From Meconema thalassinum (lineage: Eukaryota; Arthropoda; Insecta; Orthoptera; Tettigoniidae), in NCBI GenBank assembly GCA_946902985.2, contig OX336395.1:291705065-291769064 (forward strand): 64,000 nucleotides of DNA, read 5' to 3'. Positions 20,027 to 30,419 of this stretch are shown piece after piece. The number at the start of each line of letters is the position of its first letter. Within the stretch, counting starts at the first letter, position 1. The position numbers were made by a program, and so were the translations under genes. The notes beneath the pieces are model-generated. The model did no database searches. It was given only the letters and a program-made list of their open reading frames with translations, and was not told the origin of the DNA.

Positions 20027-20600
20027 GAGTGGACTGGAAAACTAAGCACTATCTTGCGTTGCTCAGGAATCTCTGATTCAGGTTGTTCACTGGAAGTGGG
20101 CCAGTTCCGTTCCGAACACTGTAGCCATACAGGGCCATGCCACCAAAGATGATTATTTAAAAGGTTTGTAGGATCAGTTCCTCAAGAAATTAGATCTGCA
20201 GGGATGTCTGCTGATGTTACGTGCTTCCAATCCTTGACTGAAGTATTGCCTTGCACTTCAGCCACACGGTGTGCAACAAAAGTTTTCCATTTTGACGGTG
20301 ATCCTGCTAACCATGCGAGAACAATCTTTGAGTCTGTCCACAGATGAATACTATGGAATTCAATATTGAGAACATGACACATCTTTTTAACCACTTGTGA
20401 CAATAGTACTGCTGGGTAGCATCATCTGTTTCAGTGGAGCCACTCTGGACTTGGAGTACAGGAAATGTGTTATTACGTGACCTTGATCTGTTAACGAGCG
20501 TAGGAATAAACATGCACCGTAGCCCTTCAAGGATGCATCAGCGAAGCCGTGCAAATTCACCTGAGTACAATTTTCTTGAAGCACAAATCTGTTCATTTAT
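20027..20600 (-). pseudogene. BEL/Pao RNase H region
   Basis: LHGFADASLKGYGACLFLR (first Asp, near 20540), then LWTDSKIVLAWL (20340) and HRVAEVQGNT are the RNase H motifs of BEL/Pao. A frameshift near 20400 and a stop at 20182 (DLIS-stop, where GLLTNPT-type sequence would follow) break it. Continuous upstream with the RT at 20607. Confidence 0.88.
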
Positions 20601-20606
20601 ATATTG

Positions 20607-21373
20607 TCAATCAAGGGTATTTTGTGATTGCAGAGTACGCCATCTTGTAAGAAGTTCCGTTGGAAGTTCATCATCCCATCTTATCTTCTCTTGCCATAGT
20701 TGCTGCAGAAACATCTTGAATGCGATGACAATAGGACTGATTAGCCCTATAGGGTCATAAATTGACGACACAATCGATAACACCTTGTGTTTGGTAACTG
20801 GAGATCCAATTCCTTGTTCTTTCTGAACACCACTGGATATCTGTAGTTTGTCTGTCGCTGGATGGCAAAATAGACCTAAAGTCTTCATATTTTCTCCAGA
20901 ATCCATCTGAAGGGGAAGCTGCATCTCTCTGCAGTCCTTTGGAACCGCCTCTAACAATGCTGGATGGTTAGAGCACCACTTGCGGAGCTTGAAGTCTCCC
21001 TTGGATAACAATTGGATCAGTTCACGTTGTAGGAGTAATGCATTGTCGACCTTACTTGTTCCTGAAATGCAGTCGTCTACATAAAAATCACGAAGAAGGA
21101 CAGATGCTGCCTGCGGATACTGTTGTCCCTCATCATATGTCAATTGCCTTAAACATCGTATTGCTAGAAATGGAGCTGATGATGTGCCATATGTGACCGT
21201 CTGAAGTTGGTACTGCTTGATAGGCTCATTAGGAGAAGCTCTCCAAAGGATGCGTTGAAGGCTGCTGTCTCTGGAATCAACCTTAACTTGTCTGTACATC
21301 TTCTCGATGTCAGCTGTAAAGCCTATGGCGTGAGTTCTAAATCTAGCGACAATCGAACATAAGTCTTGTTGAA
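20607..21373 (-). pseudogene. BEL/Pao reverse transcriptase, C-terminal part
   Basis: IEKMYRQVKV at the upstream end, TVTYGTSSAPFLAIRCL, the catalytic VLLRDFYVDDCISG, LRKWCSNHPALLE and SSIYDPIGLISP are diagnostic of BEL/Pao RT. The frame is open over 230 codons. At 21374-21375 it is interrupted by a pogo-type element; the N-terminal part resumes at 22788. Confidence 0.93.
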
Positions 21374-21375
21374 TA

Positions 21376-22785
21376 CCGTATTTCCTCGCATAATCGTCGC
21401 ACTTTTTTTGCCAAAATTTCGCGAAAAAAAGCAGGGTGCGACGATTATGCGAAGAATATTTAATTTCAAAGAATATACTGTATCATTATTTGCTGCACGG
21501 GCCAGTCATTCGCGTAGCGTCAGTCTGGCGTGAGTCATAGCCCGCAGTCAGAGACAGGGTTCTTTCTTCTAACAAGGTCACAACTGGTTAACGCTCGCGG
21601 AATGTGCTGACGAAGCTGGCCATTCGCGTTGTGGTTCATAGCCCACAGGCATAAATACGATATTACTTTCTCCTGACAAGATCACGCCAGATTAGGCCTA
21701 TAAACTCGCGGAATGTGCGCTGGCCGCTCGCGTCACAGTTCATAGGCCGCAGGTCTAAAGATGGGATTACTTTTTGCTGACATGATCACGCCAGATTAGG
21801 CCTATAAGCTCGCGGAATGTGAGCTGACCATTCGCGTCACGGTTCATAGCCCGCAGGCATAAATAAGATATTACTTTCTCCTGACAAGATCACGCCAGAT
21901 TAGGCCTATACGCTCGCGGAATGTGCGCTGGCCGCTCGCGCCACAGTTCATAGGCCGCAGGTCTAAAGATGAGATTACTTTTTGCTGACATGATCACGCC
22001 AGATTAGGCCTATAAGCTCGTGAAATGTGCACTGACCATTCGCGTCGCGGTTCATAGCCCGCAGGCATAAATACGATATTACTTTCTCCTGACAAGATCA
22101 CGCCAGATTAGGCCTATACGCTCGCGGAATGTGCGTTGGCCGTTCGCGTCGCGGTTCATAGCTGGCAGGCTTAAAGATGAGGTTACTTTCTCCTGACAAG
22201 ACCACGCCAGAATAGGCCTATACGCTCGGGAATGTGCGCTGGCCGCTCGCGTCACAGTTCATAGGCCGCAGGTCTAAAGATGAGATTACTTTTTGCTGAC
22301 ATGATCACGCTAGATTAGGTCTATAAGCTCGCGGAATGTGCGTTGGCCGTTCGCATCGCGGTTCATAGCCGGCAGGCTTAAAGATGAGGTTACTTTCTCC
22401 TGACAAGACCATGCCAGATTAGGCCTATACGTTCGCGGAATGTGCGCTGGCCGTTCGCGTCGCGGTTCATAGCCGGCAGGCATAAAGACAAGATTACTTT
22501 CTCCTGACAAGATCACGCCAGATTATACGCTCGCGGAATGTGCGAAGTGACGAAGCTTGCCGCTCGCGTCACAGTTCATTGCCCGCAAGCATAAAGACAA
22601 GATATTTTTCGTCTGACAAAGTCGCGCCAGGTTATAAAGTCGCGGCAGCGTGTGCAACTGACTGGCGCACAAATACGAACATGCTATGCGACGATTATGC
22701 GATGAAATTTTATAAATCTATTTTAGTGTTTGAAAAGTGGGGTGCGACGATTACGCGGTGGCGACGATTATGCGAGGAAATACGG
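21376..22785. mobile_element. pogo-type TIR element carrying a satellite array
   Basis: The ends are CCGTATTTCCTCGCATAATC and its inverse, flanked by TA (21374-21375 and 22786-22787). Excising it and one TA restores the BEL RT frame (GPT-I-QQDL). The ends are related to the element at 5553-6496 (CCGTATTTnCTnGCAT). Most of the interior is a tandem array. No transposase relic recognised. Confidence 0.85.
21590..22640. repeat. About 105-bp satellite array inside the pogo-type element
   Basis: About ten units share CGCTCGCGGAATGTGCGCTG, GGTTCATAGCCxGCAGG and ACAAGATCACGCCAGATTAG. GCGCTGG/GAGCTGA-type landmarks at about 21716, 21821 and 21925 give a spacing near 105 bp. Two subtypes (..CATAAATACGATATTAC.. 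and ..TCTAAAGATGAGATTAC..) largely alternate, so part of the array is built of about 209-bp dimers. Confidence 0.88.
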
Positions 22786-22787
22786 TA

Positions 22788-23400
22788 GTAGGACCCGTCA
22801 TTAAAATATCATTAAGTGACTTTCCTGACCTCGATTTACAAGAAGCGTCGAAGAAAACTCTAGTTTTTGTAGTAGGGCTGGATTTCTTAAATACCCGATG
22901 GTGCGGCATGTAGTATGCTACCAATGTTGCCATACTAGAATTAACAATATCCATGTGACCTAGTTCCTGGTATTCAGTGAGAAACTGGTCATAATTTACC
23001 TTCAGTTGCGTATCATTGTTAAGCCTACGCTCAAGGTATTGAAATCTGCTAATAGCTGTTTGTAAAGAATTGCCTAATATATTTGGATCCTGTTTAAATG
23101 GTAGTCTAACTATGTATTTCCCAGATGCATCTTGTGTGACATGATCAGAAAAATGCTGTTCACGTTCAATCTCTTCTTGCGACTTGACTGGCTCATGAAG
23201 TTCTTCGATCTCCCAAAATCGTTGTACTTGGTTATGAAGGTGAACATCATTACGAAGGAAAAACGTTCCTGCTGCATTGTTTCTCTTTCTCGAGGTAGAT
23301 TCATATGAACCTGACACAATCCATCCAAAATCTGTGTTTTGTAGGACTGGAAACTTCCCTGTGTCCCCTCTGTAGAATTCTAAAGAATACATCAGCACCA
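22788..23400 (-). pseudogene. BEL/Pao reverse transcriptase, N-terminal part
   Basis: FWEIEELHEPV, GKYIVRLPFK, RFQYLERRLN, YYMPHHRVFKKSS and TRVFFDASCKSRSGKSLND are classic BEL/Pao connection and RT N-terminal motifs. The frame is shifted relative to protease near 23300-23400. The downstream half lies beyond the pogo-type element. Confidence 0.93.
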
Positions 23401-23852
23401 AGAAGCATGTCTATCTTGGCTGGGGCATAAAACCTCGGATCTGCTAACTGAATATCATTAGGGAGCTCCCACTCTTCATAGGGTACCTGCTGACTGGGCA
23501 TGTCGCTAGTAATTTTGGATAGGACAAGACATTCAACATTGTGACATGTGTTGCTTATGGAAGATTGCACTTCAACGCTCACACTATACTTGGCTTCAGA
23601 AATGAACTGAGAAATACCTTCGATGGGCGTGAGATTCTTGGCCTTTCTTAAGCCCAAATTTTGAACTAAACTCTCGGTTACAAAATTGCTTTGACTGCCT
23701 CTGTCCAATAAGCAATGAGCTAAGTGTAGCCTACCAGCACTATCCTTTACCTTTACTATTGCTGTAGAAAGTAGAACTTGAGCTTGTGGTTTGAGTTTCA
23801 TAGTGCAATAATTGGAGAAGTTACCACGAACTTGAGCATTGTGAGCCTGCAT
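23301..23852 (-). pseudogene. BEL/Pao aspartic protease
   Basis: Contains AHCLLDRGSQSNFVTESL, equivalent to the retroviral-type D-S/T-G site of BEL proteases but with Arg in place of Ser/Thr after the catalytic Asp. It then has KIDMLLGADVFF, a usual downstream motif. The Arg substitution would probably inactivate it. The frame continues from the zinc knuckle region through a shift near 23850. Confidence 0.88.
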
Positions 23853-24141
23853 CTGCTGATAGCTCCTTGCTGAGACTGTTTAGACGAGTTGGCATTGAAT
23901 TGCTGATTCCCAGAATCAAAATGCAACAGTGAGTTGTGACGACCGTTGCAAGTTTTGCATGTTGACTTCGAAGGACAAGAACTTATAGCGTGTGATTCAT
24001 GCAAACAGTTGTAGCAAAGCTTATGCTGCTTAACTAGGTTGTATCTACGATTAACATCATAACCTAAAAATTTATCACATCTGAAGATTGGATGTTGCCC
24101 CTTGCAGGCTTCACAATTATTGTTAATTGCAATGTATGAAC
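23853..24141 (-). pseudogene. BEL/Pao gag zinc knuckles
   Basis: CEACKGQHPIFRC, LCYNCLHESHAISSC and CKTCNGRHNSLLH follow each other on the minus strand, the CCHC/CCHH knuckle array that ends BEL gag. A Tigger-like element at 24144 separates it from the rest of gag. Confidence 0.88.
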
Positions 24142-24143
24142 TA

Positions 24144-24780
24144 CAGTGGAACTTCGTTTATCCGGACTAATTGGGACCGGAAGTGTTCCGGATAATTGAA
24201 CACGCGTTCATTTCACAGGGAGAACCACCAAACTTCTCATTTAGCTGCAACTTTTTCTCACATAACAAAGGTCCAGAAATGGATATCCCTTACGTTTTGT
24301 CTCAATGAACCAAAAGTACGCCACTTCTTCCAATTTTTCATCCGTAGCTGATCTCGTGGTTTTTCTCTTTTTAGACCCTTCTTCACTATCTAACTTCGAT
24401 GCATAATTCAGAATATCACCTTTTCGGTTCGTCAAATCATAAATTGTGGATTCTCCACCTCTGTAGGTTTTTATTAGACACTGCACACTCTCACAGTTCT
24501 TTAATGATCTCAATCTTATTCTCAATCGATAAAAGCATTGCGATTTTGTTTTTTCTTTTTGCCATTCGTAGAAGCCATTTTCAGAACGTAATACAGTACA
24601 GTTTTTCGCTGGCTCACATATTGTAACATGTTGAAACATTATAAACAAACTGTAAGAGACAACATTTGAAAACGAGTACCGACTCACTACTGTAGGCAGC
24701 GCGCGCAGCCGCATAACAACGGTAAGCGTGCGCTGTTCCGTCTTTTCTTTTTGCTCGTCCGGATAAACGACGTTCTACTG
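24144..24780 (-). mobile_element. Tigger-like element with transposase N-terminal relic
   Basis: The ends are CAGTGGAACTTCGTTTATCC and, inverted, CAGTAGAACGTCGTTTATCC; flanking TA at 24142-24143 and 24781-24782. The minus-strand frame 24241-24714 contains DEKLEEVAYFWFIETKRKG, then by frameshift ISGPLLCEKKLQLN, the CENP-B-type DNA-binding domain of pogo/Tigger transposases. The DDE domain is deleted. The TIR family is distinct from the copy in the 3' LTR. Confidence 0.88.
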
Positions 24781-24836
24781 TACTTGTAAATGGTTGTTTC
24801 TCATGCTTGAAACCATGCTTAGAAGTTTTATCTTGA

Positions 24837-25270
24837 TTAGCAAAAAAAGGTACCACACTACAACAACCTGTCAGTCAGACTGATTTTATGTCAGCAAAAA
24901 GGATCTTGAAAAATACTATCAAAAACAGGTATGAAGAAATGGCAAAGAAAACAGCAGAAACCAAATTATGGAAGGACATTGATGCTGAATGGGATCAATA
25001 TAAATTAACACCAAGAAGAGAAGCTGTAGCCTTCCTCAGACTTAACACTGGCCATGACTGCCTTGCAGCTCATCAGAGACGAATCAACATCCTGAGATCT
25101 GAAGAATGCACACTTTGTCATGAACCTGGAAGTAAAATGGATAAGGGGCACCTGCTACATTGCAACAAACTTGATGTGACTGCTAGAACTTCTGGAAACC
25201 TCACACAACTCTATTGGAACGCAAGAAAGCTGATGGATTGGAATCTGGGCTAGCCATAGGAAACAACAAC
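24837..25270 (+). mobile_element. LINE 3' fragment inserted in BEL gag
   Basis: Delimited by a 13-bp duplication AGTTTTATCTTGA (24824-24836, 25271-25283). Opposite in strand to BEL. It ends in an AAACAACAAC tail. Confidence 0.9.
24888..25253 (+). pseudogene. LINE ORF2 C-terminal domain (RNase H-linked type)
   Basis: A 121-codon open frame has AVAFLRLNTGHDCLAAHQRRI then ECTLCHEPGSKMDKGHLLHC, the post-RNase-H region with a C-C-H-C knuckle found in I/R1-group LINEs. The catalytic domains are missing because of 5' truncation. The frame is intact to its stop but the copy cannot be autonomous. Confidence 0.85.
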
Positions 25271-25283
25271 AGTTTTATCTTGA

Positions 25284-26130
25284 GACAATCTGCTGATCTT
25301 ATCACTGTGACCCTTAGTAGGTGAAAAATCAATTAATTCAAGGGTTTGAGCCCGCCTTTCAAGATATTCTAACAACTCTGTAAGTGTAGATAGTTCCTTG
25401 GATTTGTTGCTCATTTCCCATTGCTTACGTGTGGCTTCAGGTAACTTGTCAAGTATGATTTGACCTGTTATGATTTCATGTAGGGGAATATTCAAATTCA
25501 AAGACTCAACAGCCTGTAAATTGGACTGTATTTGATTCAAAAGTGTGCATAGACTAGGAGATGATTCCCTTTGGACGATATCTGGATATAACAGTAATTT
25601 GATATGTGCATTTACTATTACTTTTGAATAGCGGTATCGCTTGCAGACCGTTTCCCAAGCTAGCTCAAAGTTAACTCCAGTAAGAGGAATGTTTTGAATG
25701 AGTTGATGAGCATTGCAACGCAGTGCTGACATTAAGTAATGGAACCTTTCATGGAAATGCATGAATTGTGTAACATCACCTGAAAATTTGGGTAACCGTA
25801 TCTTTGGCAAACTGTACGAACCTGTATTACTACTTGTAGATTCTCTACCGTTGCTAGAGACAGATGAGGAATGTGTCCAATGGGTATTTAGTAACTGTTG
25901 TAGCTTAGTCCTAAGTTCATCATAATCATCTTCGAATTCACTCCGCACCTGCTCATGAGAATTCTTTTCATCCAAATCCTCAAATTTGCTTTGAATTTCA
26001 TTAAATTCTGGCAATAGAGCTATTAAACGCTCATTCTTCACATTTAATACTTCAGTAGGAGTCTCGTGAGGGATGCTCGGAGAACACCTCTGCGCTTGGT
26101 CAGTGACTTAATCTCACGTTCAGTAGACAT
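25284..26130 (-). pseudogene. BEL/Pao gag (DUF1759)
   Basis: The start MSTEREIKSLTKRRG at 26130 is the usual BEL gag beginning. A one-base loss near 26065 shifts into the long frame 25250-26041, with LPKIRLPKFSGDVTQFMHF, then YPDIVQRE and LPEATRKQWEM (DUF1759). It forms the structural particle protein. It continues beyond the LINE fragment (NQDKTSKHGFKHEK at about 24790-24836) to the knuckles. Confidence 0.92.
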
Positions 26131-26968
26131 GCTTAAAATGGATCATGCACTGGAAGAATTGCTGGGTATGGGAAGGAATGGCTATGAAATGCCTTTGTTA
26201 ACTTATCTGGTGTAGAGGTTCTTTCAGTCTGCGTCGTCACACAACGGTTGGATATCGAAGTCAGGACGTCTGAATGGAACTGCGTCTTGTCAGGAATCGA
26301 AGGCTGCACCGCTGAATGGAACTGTGTCTGTCAGGAATCGAAGGCTGCAGGCCTCAAACATGTGTCCATTGATGCTTTCAACTTCACACCGAGACGTTCA
26401 CAACACTGGATATGCTTTTACGAATATACAATATTCAATACAGTAATTGTATTGAATAGGGCGGAATAAATAATAACTTTACTGTATTAAATTTGCGTCA
26501 ATACGGGCCAATATGAGCGAAATGACGTATACAATATTCATCATGATTGTGTAATTCTGCAAGTCCTGCTGCATGAATTAACTTATGCAAATAGTAAATT
26601 TGTAATACAACAGCTGCGTTGTAATCATGAATCAAGCAGGCTGGCGAGCACTGCATTCTGGCGCTGCGATCAATCGCATGTACCGAAGCTGAACGACACT
26701 AGCCGAGGCGACACGAAGGCATAGCACATGGATTATGTAGTGGCTTTATTTGGCTGCCATTATGCTCACTTTTCAAAATAAGTTATATCGAACACACAAA
26801 CGATAAATAAATTGCAATTGTGCCTGCATTGTTCACAATAATGTACTAGTATTGTCTCTACATACGTATTTCGCACTGGTTCACTTAAATACAGCAGTTT
26901 TACCGTTTGTCGGGACCACATGGCCTCAGTTGATGTAGCGGAAATCCTGCCCGTATAGGACCAAAACA
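26131..26968 (-). promoter_or_regulatory. BEL/Pao 5' leader with primer binding site
   Basis: The region between the 5' LTR and gag is about 840 bp. Next to the LTR the minus strand reads TTTTGGTCCTATACGGGCAGG (about 26946-26966), close to the TTTTGGTCCTTC.. primer site I remember for BEL elements. Within it GAATGGAACTG..GGCTGCA is duplicated (about 26270-26305 and 26313-26348). The leader is longer than usual, so an unrecognised insertion is possible. Confidence 0.65.
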
Positions 26969-27319
26969 TGTCTGTATGCGACATACGTGCCCCAGATGAA
27001 ACATCAGGGGATAAATGAAAATGTCGCATTAACACTAGTGGACTGTATTTACAAAAATGTACATGATACAAAAGACACAACACTTGAAATGCGAAGGAGC
27101 TGTTGCTCCGAATCACAAACACATTCAGCCATGATGGCTACTTCACTCACTGTCTATAGGTCACTGCTGCCAACCTAATCATCATCAGTTTCCACTCCAG
27201 TTTCCCGGGTGTGGTTTACGAGCGCTCTCCATTTTGCTGCCAACCTAAACATAAATAAATGCACCTTATACCAACTGTGGAAATCACACAATTATATATA
27301 TTCTTCCTGAGAGCAAACA
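26969..27319 (-). repeat. BEL/Pao 5' LTR
   Basis: 351 bp, TGTTTGCTC..CAGACA on the minus strand, homologous along its whole length to the 3' LTR with about seven differences (roughly 2%). Followed by the target duplicate CCGTA at 27320-27324. Confidence 0.93.
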
Positions 27320-27324
27320 CCGTA

Positions 27325-27892
27325 GAAGAGTTCCGAGAACACATAACATTTTAGCAACCTGAGTTTTAAGGTCTCTATTGCACAATAAATTTCTCATTTG
27401 ATTGAATGCACTTCAGACTTGTCCTATTCTTGCCTTAATTTCTTGAGAGCAATCCTAGGTATCATTAACTATGGTTCCTAAATATCTGTATTTCTGAACT
27501 CTTTGAACTGCTTCACCTTTGATTATCGAATTTCCTAGATTATTTACTTTCGAAATTACTGTGAAACTGGTTTTCTTAACATTTTAGAGTTAAACCATTC
27601 TATCCGTCAACAGTTGTAGGTCTTCAAGGCATCCAGCGATTAGTAGAGTATCGTCCGCAAATCTTAAATTATTTACAAGTGTGCCATTCACCTTAATCCC
27701 TGATGTAACACCAAAAAAGGGCAGTTTGAATGACATCTTCAGAGTAGGTGTTGAATAATAATGGAGACAGTACACATCCTTGTCTCACACCTCTTTCCAT
27801 TTTTATTTCATTTGAAACCATGTTGCCTTCTCTTATTACTGCGGTCTGATTATAGTAAAGATGGGTAATAATTTTCATATCCCTTCTGTCTA
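27325..27892 (-). pseudogene. LINE3: RT palm region
   Basis: HIDRRDMKIITHLYYNQTAV, MERGVRQGCVLSPLLFNTYS, then by frameshift NNLRFADDTLLIAGCLEDLQ (catalytic FADD) and, in degraded frames, GTLLRYG running into the BEL insertion site. The next codons (GMEAWTLTQDM) are at 13545-13581 and the C-terminus at 12521-12854. LINE3 is thus the oldest host in the nest. Its 5' end is lost at about 27892 where a DUF4817-type element begins. Confidence 0.88.
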
Positions 27893-27897
27893 TGTGC

Positions 27898-28758
27898 GCC
27901 CCGATAAACACGGCAAGCTAAGACGGCGCAGATCGTTGGCGCGTGTACACTGTTCAGCCCGGTGGTTGGCGCGCACTTTTACACTTTTACCAAACATGTT
28001 CAATAATGTGTACTTACTGTGCTCATAGGCGATGCTAAAAGTGTCCTCCCTCTCTTTTAACACACACCGACATCTTCTGATGAAAGAATGGACGTCGATC
28101 TCATCTAATTTTTGTTGTCTGTTAACTTTTTTATTATTTACGGAGCCAGTTTTCTTGAATCTTTTAGCGAGCCTCCTAATTGTACTGGCTTTAGGCATAG
28201 GTCTTCCTGGAAACATGATTCGAAACTCTCGTCTTTTTTTCAGACAACTCACTAAACGATATGAGTCAGTGGAGTGGAGTATTGCGAGGTCCGCACCTGG
28301 CCAGCCAAATGACGCAATAGTTTACCGCGTTATACTCATTTGGTTGGCGAGGTGCGCAGCGAGTGGACCTCGAAATGCCCCGCTCCGCTGACTCATATCG
28401 TTAGTTCACACGTGTTTTGTCATTAATATGGACATGTATCTGCAAAGTTTAGACGTTAGTGTTGCACGTTTAGTGAGTATTGTGATTACTGTGAACTGAA
28501 CTTGAACAGTACATAAGAGATGAAATCGAAGCCATCACTCCTGTGGAACTTCAGAATGTTGTCCATTCTTTCATCAGAAGATGTCAGGTGTGTGTTACAA
28601 GAGAGGGAGGACATTTTCAGCATCGCCTATGAGTACTGTAAGTACACATTATTGAACATGTTCGGTAAAAGTGTGCGTCAACCACCGACTGAACAGTGTA
28701 TGCTCACCTACGATATGCGCCAGTCACAGCCGGCTTAGCTTGTCGTGTTTATTGGGGA
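27898..28758 (-). mobile_element. DUF4817-type TIR element with about 190-bp inverted ends
   Basis: CCCCGATAAACACGGCAAGC at the left is inverted at the right (CCCCAATAAACACGACAAGC). Similarity continues inward about 190 bp, including AAAGTGT..CCTCCCTCTCTT. The minus frame 27890-28252 contains RREFRIMFPGRPMPKASTIR then FKKTGSVNNKK, the helix-turn-helix (DUF4817) of a transposase family of insects. The DDE core is absent. A smaller hairpin sits in the middle. Outer boundaries are uncertain by a few bases. Confidence 0.7.
28252..28405. mobile_element. Short hairpin (foldback) element
   Basis: CTAAACGATATGAGTCAG (left) pairs with CTGACTCATATCGTTAG (right), and about 70-bp arms remain largely complementary (GGACCTCG, ATTTGG blocks). 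It interrupts the DUF4817-type element right after the helix-turn-helix codons. It could be a MITE or part of the host element's own structure. Confidence 0.6.
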
Positions 28759-28763
28759 GCACA

Positions 28764-29274
28764 GAGATAACGACCCTGTAAGTTGGTGGTTTTTGTAGAA
28801 ACGTGTTATGACAATAGAGGGCTCTAGATGTGCACAAGAAATGGTACTTATCTCGGAATGTGCATTTTTGGACTTGTCCGGTTTTTGCTGTCAAACCTTC
28901 GATTATTTGTTTGTTGATCCACCTATCAATGCCTCTTAATTCACACTTTGGTTCAAGTATACACAGCTATACATATGTGTCTAGGGGAATTATTAAGTGT
29001 AGTCGATGACTTGCAGTCCTGGTTGTTTGTTTGATCACCAAAGCAATGGTGGTGGTGCCGATTTAACACCAATATTATTTGTTGGTCAACGAAACTGTTG
29101 ATGATTGTGGAGTGGAGAGGAACTTGGATTTGTTGAAATTCTTAACCTCTCCAAGTGTTCTTTAGTTCCATCTTGTTAATACACAGTGGAGTTCTTCACC
29201 CACTTTTTAATGTGTGTATTTAAGTGCTTATTTTAATGTTTTTGATATGTGTGAAACATTCACTGATTGAGTGG
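28764..29274. other. Probable Penelope-like pseudo-LTR surroundings, no gene
   Basis: No coding frame. The stretch leads into the hammerhead-like motif at 29275 and may be part of the same decayed element. Boundaries cannot be set. Confidence 0.35.
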
Positions 29275-29330
29275 CTGATGAAGAGTGCCAGGTGGCCTCG
29301 AAACATGTACCACTAGTTGTACGAGACGAA
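29275..29330 (+). ncRNA. Hammerhead-ribozyme-like motif
   Basis: CTGATGA (29275-29281), a stem-loop GAG-T-GCC-AGGT-GGC-CTC, then GAAAC (29300-29304) and ATGTACCACTAG. Stem II pairs 6 bp with one bulge. An AC..GU stem III with following U can be drawn; stem I is not evident. It shares GAAACATGTACCAC with the minus-strand motif at about 40741-40754. Confidence 0.45.
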
Positions 29331-30044
29331 CATTGTAGTGATTGACAGAATTTTACAATCGACTATACACTCGGAGATAAGGTTGCCGAAGACCTCAGGG
29401 GAAAAGGTTGGATGAGAGGAGAAGCCCTAAACAGGAAGGATGGAAATGCCGACCCCTCTTAATTGGGACAAGATCTAACTAAAGGAGAAAAAGACTAAAG
29501 AATAATCTATATTTATGAATTATTAACGATTTTATTGTCCATGGAACGAGCGATTAGATTTGTTTATATTTTAAAACTGGCTGTATGTTTCATTTGCTTG
29601 CGCTAATAAAAAGGAATGTTATACACATTTTCTTTTTTAATATTTTTAAATTTTGTTTTACAGTAAGAGCAGTAAGGTTATGTTTATATTGTGTCGGGCA
29701 ATTTCTTTACCTGCTTGACCATGATTACAAATACGTTTTTAAAAGCTATTTTCATTCTATGAAAAATATAATGTATATTTTGCGTTCTCTCCAATGATTT
29801 CTTTCCATTTCGTAATATTTTTCAATGATACAAGTGTTATAGGTTATGTTACACATCCAATGATTTCTACTTGTACATGGTATCACTGCATTTGAATATG
29901 ATTCGGATGCTGTTGGATAGGTTATTATTAATAAAGAGTTGCTAAAAGGCATTTCAGTAATTGCACGTTTCCATTGATCCCAATGTTTGGGCTTTTGGCT
30001 GTTTCCTTTTTTTTGGGGGGGGGGGGGTTGGTTCAAGTACCACA
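29331..30044. other. AT-rich stretch with no gene recognised
   Basis: Low-complexity T- and A-rich sequence. A G12 run lies at about 30016-30027 directly before a LINE fragment. Small open frames here show no domains. Confidence 0.4.
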
Positions 30045-30410
30045 AAGAACAAAATTATTGTAACCTATGGCGTAGAAACAATGGTTACTAACAAAAGGCA
30101 AAACAGTAGGATCAAAGCAACTGAAATGACATTTTTGAGAACACCTCTCCAAAAGACTAGAAGAGATAAAATCCGTAACTCTAAAATGAGGCAAGAACTA
30201 AATATAACAGAACCATTAGTACAAAGGTCGAGATTAAGGTGGTGAGGAACCTTGATGGTATTAGATTGGTTGGAAGACCAAAAAAGAGATGGATGGACCA
30301 AATCCGACAAGACATAAGTAACATTGGACTGGATGTGGCAGAGGAAGAGTGGAAGAGGCTAGTTTACAGCACCCGGGTGGCTGGAGTTGGACACGGATGA
30401 GGATGGATGG
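30045..30410 (+). pseudogene. LINE C-terminal fragment (plus)
   Basis: IIVTYGVETMVTNKRQ, then RIKATEMTFLRTPLQKTRRDKIRN and, after a stop, VGRPKKRWMDQ-like codons in shifted frames. Same lineage as the fragment at 30838. 5'-truncated; the 3' end is near a GGATGAGGATGGATGG run at about 30398-30413. Confidence 0.8.
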
Positions 30411-30419
30411 ACGGACTCG

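Larger units (their letters stand above)
13582..27319 (-). mobile_element. BEL/Pao LTR retrotransposon, complete but dead, heavily interrupted
   Basis: Matching LTRs and a 5-bp CCGTA target duplication (13577-13581, 27320-27324) delimit one insertion into LINE3. The minus-strand order is LTR, primer site, gag (DUF1759 and zinc knuckles), aspartic protease, RT (YVDD), RNase H, integrase, DUF5641, LTR, as in BEL/Pao. Insertions: Tigger-like in the 3' LTR, LINE1 with nested LINE2 in the integrase, SINE-A before RNase H, a pogo-type satellite element in RT, and Tigger-like plus a LINE fragment in gag. There is no env-like frame. Frameshifts and stops make it inactive. Confidence 0.95.

Noticed and set aside
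26131..26968. A separate gene in the BEL leader (73- and 118-codon frames).
   Set aside because: No domains, and the position between LTR and gag fits an untranslated leader.
13582..27319. A new multi-gene locus in the 14-27 kb block.
   Set aside because: All recognisable parts resolve into one BEL/Pao element plus dated insertions; nothing is left over that needs a new system.
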